Part shown: positions 5,124 through 6,438 of the stretch, in pieces
Layout of the letters: each line of letters begins with the position of its first letter
Position numbering within the stretch: position 1 is the stretch's first letter
Translations under genes and position numbers: made by a program
Assembly (NCBI GenBank): GCA_030598165.1
Contig: JAUVQL010000062.1
Coordinates: forward strand, 1-6,438
DNA length: 6,438 nucleotides
Direction of reading: 5' to 3'
From: Acidobacteriota bacterium
GTDB lineage: Bacteria; Acidobacteriota; Vicinamibacteria; Marinacidobacterales; SMYC01
The notes under the pieces: generated by a model
Told to the model about the DNA's origin: nothing
Database searches by the model: none
What the model saw: the letters and a program-made list of their open reading frames with translations, nothing else

Positions 5124-5864
5124 ATGGACTCCCAGGCCTTTCTCCAAGAACTTGGACAACGCGTTCGAGCAAGAAGGCTTCGTCGAGGTCTTAGCCAAGA
5201 GCGCTTGGCCCAGGCAGCGGGACTTTCTCCCCGGTTCCTCTCTCAAATCGAGAGCGGTCGCGGCAACATCTCCGTGGTTCGCCTGTTCGAGCTTGCCCGT
5301 GCACTGGAAATCCCGCTCCAGGACCTTTTGAGAAGCCCCAACGGCCATCAGGTCATTTCTCTCGTCGGGCTTCGAGGAGCCGGCAAAACCACTGTCGGCA
5401 GGCGATTGGCTCGATCTCTCAAGAGACAGTTCTGGGAGCTCGACCGTATGATCGAAGAAGAGGCAGGGCTTCGCTTAGGGGAGATCTTTGCATTGCACGG
5501 CGAGGACTACTACCGACGACTGGAGCGCGAAGTCTTGAGGAGATTTCTGACGTCGGGTCAGAAAGGCGTGGTGGCTAGTGGTGGCGGCCTAGTCACCGAT
5601 CGCGTGACATATGACATGTTGAAACAAGCGTCGCTGACGGTCTGGCTCAAGGCAAGCCCTGAAGACCACTTGGCGCGGGTCGCGGCTCAAGGCGATCGGC
5701 GACCCATGGCGGGACGGGCGGATCCCCTTGCCGAGCTTCGGGCGCTCCTGCGCGCGAGAGAGCCACTCTACGCTGAAGCCGAGGTGATGATCGAAACCTC
5801 GACTTCCACTCCAGAGGAAGCGGCCCACGCTATTCTGCAGCGAGCCAACGTAAACCGCGATTGA
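5124..5864 (+). CDS. boxR: BoxR/BzdR-type regulator: XRE helix-turn-helix fused to a shikimate-kinase-like domain
   Basis: A 246-residue protein. Residues 7-68 are an XRE/Cro DNA-binding domain with the helix-turn-helix at about 24-50 (SQERLAQAAGLSPRFLSQIE). Residues 77-240 resemble shikimate kinase: Walker A GLRGAGKT (82-89), ELDRMIEEEAG (105-115), YYRRLE (129-134), ASGGGLV (151-157) and a lid-like GDRRPMAG (190-197). In the related BzdR of Azoarcus this domain binds benzoyl-CoA, which relieves repression. The same role is inferred here from the divergent placement next to boxC. BzdR, from memory, has about 298 residues with a linker of some 40. Here the domains are separated by under ten residues, so the protein is short for its family. 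ATG 5124 is preferred over ATG 5073 because the boxR promoter lies between them. With no Shine-Dalgarno and a -10 ending 7 nt upstream, the mRNA may be leaderless. A true shikimate kinase role is unlikely given the fusion and context. Confidence 0.92.
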   Translation: MDSQAFLQELGQRVRARRLRRGLSQERLAQAAGLSPRFLSQIESGRGNISVVRLFELARALEIPLQDLLRSPNGHQVISLVGLRGAGKTTVGRRLARSLKRQFWELDRMIEEEAGLRLGEIFALHGEDYYRRLEREVLRRFLTSGQKGVVASGGGLVTDRVTYDMLKQASLTVWLKASPEDHLARVAAQGDRRPMAGRADPLAELRALLRAREPLYAEAEVMIETSTSTPEEAAHAILQRANVNRD

Positions 5865-5893
5865 GATTCCTTACATTTCCCAAAACACTTGGT

Positions 5894-5924
5894 CGGGCCC
5901 TAATAGATTGCTAGGATGGGCCCG
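5894..5924. repeat. Inverted repeat CGGGCCC...GGGCCCG at the start of the S9-type gene
   Basis: Perfect 7-bp GC arms (5894-5900 and 5918-5924) flank a 17-nt loop. The right arm ends on the G of the GTG start codon, and the loop holds the presumed Shine-Dalgarno AGGA (5913-5916). The element lies 29 nt after the boxR stop. No T run follows, so an intrinsic terminator for boxR is doubtful. If transcribed, the hairpin could hide the downstream start. Confidence 0.5.
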
Positions 5925-6438
5925 TGCTTAAGCGACTCACTTTGCTGACTGTACTAATAGCCATTGGTTTAACGGCAGTCGGCGGACGAGGTCAATCAGA
6001 CAAACCCCTTTCCATCCTTCATATTCTCAACATTCCGGCGTTCAGCGATTTCGCACTCTCCCCGGACGGGAAGCAGGTAGCTGTGACCGCGTCGGCTTTC
6101 GGGAAGGAGAATATTTTCGTCATCTCCGATCCCGAAGAGCGGGGCGTACCTGCGGTGGGTACCGAAGGCCGGGCTCGTTATCGCCAACCGGATTGGTCTC
6201 CCGACGGTAAGAGCCTGACGTTCGTCTCCGATCGAGAGGAAGGCTGGCACGTTTTTACCGCCACTCCGGGCACCAATGAGACGAAGCAGATCACCCATCA
6301 CCAAGGCGACGACCGCCAACCCCGATGGTCACCCGTCGGTAAGCACATCGCTTATCTCTCCCCACGACTCGGTGGCGAAACAGGATGGGACGTTTGGGTT
6401 GTCGCTTCCGAAGGCGGCCAACCACGCCGACTGACGAA
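5924..6438 (+). CDS. Secreted beta-propeller protein, probably N-terminus of an S9-family peptidase (3' end outside window)
   Basis: The frame from GTG 5924 is open to the window edge (171 codons). Residues 1-25 form a signal peptide (start codon, LKR, hydrophobic core, then RGQS), so the protein is exported. Mature sequence opens with SILHILNIPAFSDFALSPDG, the form common at the start of secreted S9 (prolyl oligopeptidase/dipeptidyl peptidase) proteins. WD40-like PD40 repeats follow at SPDGKQVAV (46-54), PDWSPDGKSLTFVSDR (89-104) and PRWSPVGKHIAYLSPR (133-148). S9 enzymes carry their catalytic alpha/beta-hydrolase domain after the propeller, which would lie beyond the window. A TolB-like propeller without a peptidase domain is therefore also possible. 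GTG is preferred because ATG 5916 hits a stop after ten codons, and AGGA sits 7 nt before the GTG. A functional link to the box genes is not evident. Confidence 0.8.
   Translation, partial: MLKRLTLLTVLIAIGLTAVGGRGQSDKPLSILHILNIPAFSDFALSPDGKQVAVTASAFGKENIFVISDPEERGVPAVGTEGRARYRQPDWSPDGKSLTFVSDREEGWHVFTATPGTNETKQITHHQGDDRQPRWSPVGKHIAYLSPRLGGETGWDVWVVASEGGQPRRLT

Noticed and set aside
5124..5864. boxR as a bona fide shikimate kinase (aroK)
   Set aside because: The N-terminal XRE domain, the divergent position next to boxC, and replacement of the first Asp of the DxD-like motif by Glu point to a benzoyl-CoA-responsive regulator instead.
1..6438. tRNA, rRNA, CRISPR array or transposase
   Set aside because: No cloverleaf, rRNA-like stretch, regularly spaced direct repeats or transposase motifs were seen on either strand.

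Overview
The window looks like a piece of a moderately GC-rich Gram-negative chromosome with genes on both strands. It centres on an aerobic benzoyl-CoA ("box") degradation locus. The lineage cannot be fixed from the sequence. Three things would suit Acidobacteriota or a related soil or marine phylum: the secreted S9/TolB-type beta-propeller protein, the exported cyclophilin-FKBP fusion, and start sites that look leaderless. This is a weak inference.

Layout from left to right. (1) Positions 968 to 1, minus strand: the 5' part of a gene for an exported two-domain peptidyl-prolyl isomerase, cyclophilin then FKBP, running off the left edge. (2) Positions 969-1167: intergenic, with a possible 44-codon small ORF, a weak promoter and a 13-bp palindrome. 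(3) Positions 1877 to 1168, minus strand: a VapBC-type toxin-antitoxin pair (ribbon-helix-helix antitoxin, then PIN-domain ribonuclease) whose stop and start codons overlap as TGATG. A set of palindromes lies over its promoter. (4) Positions 1925-1980: a long inverted repeat with a REPIN-like layout, starting 2 nt after the boxB stop codon. (5) Positions 5028 to 1983, minus strand: boxC then boxB, tightly coupled. (6) Positions 5029-5123: a compact divergent promoter region. (7) Positions 5124-5864, plus strand: boxR, a regulator joining an XRE helix-turn-helix to a shikimate-kinase-like domain. (8) From 5924, plus strand: the start of a secreted beta-propeller protein, probably an S9-family peptidase, running off the right edge.

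How the genes work together. BoxB, with a reductase BoxA that is not in this window, epoxidises the ring of benzoyl-CoA. BoxC opens and cleaves the product hydrolytically, releasing formate and a C6 semialdehyde-CoA. BoxR is expected to repress the operon and sense benzoyl-CoA through its kinase-like domain. The toxin-antitoxin pair and the long inverted repeat look like an accessory insertion between the box operon and the housekeeping isomerase gene.

The points most worth follow-up are the REPIN-like inverted repeat, the repeated -10-to-start spacing that predicts leaderless transcripts, the nearly absent linker in BoxR, and the dual-family immunophilin. I see no tRNA, rRNA, CRISPR array or transposase gene. 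No stretch over 300 bases lacks a gene.
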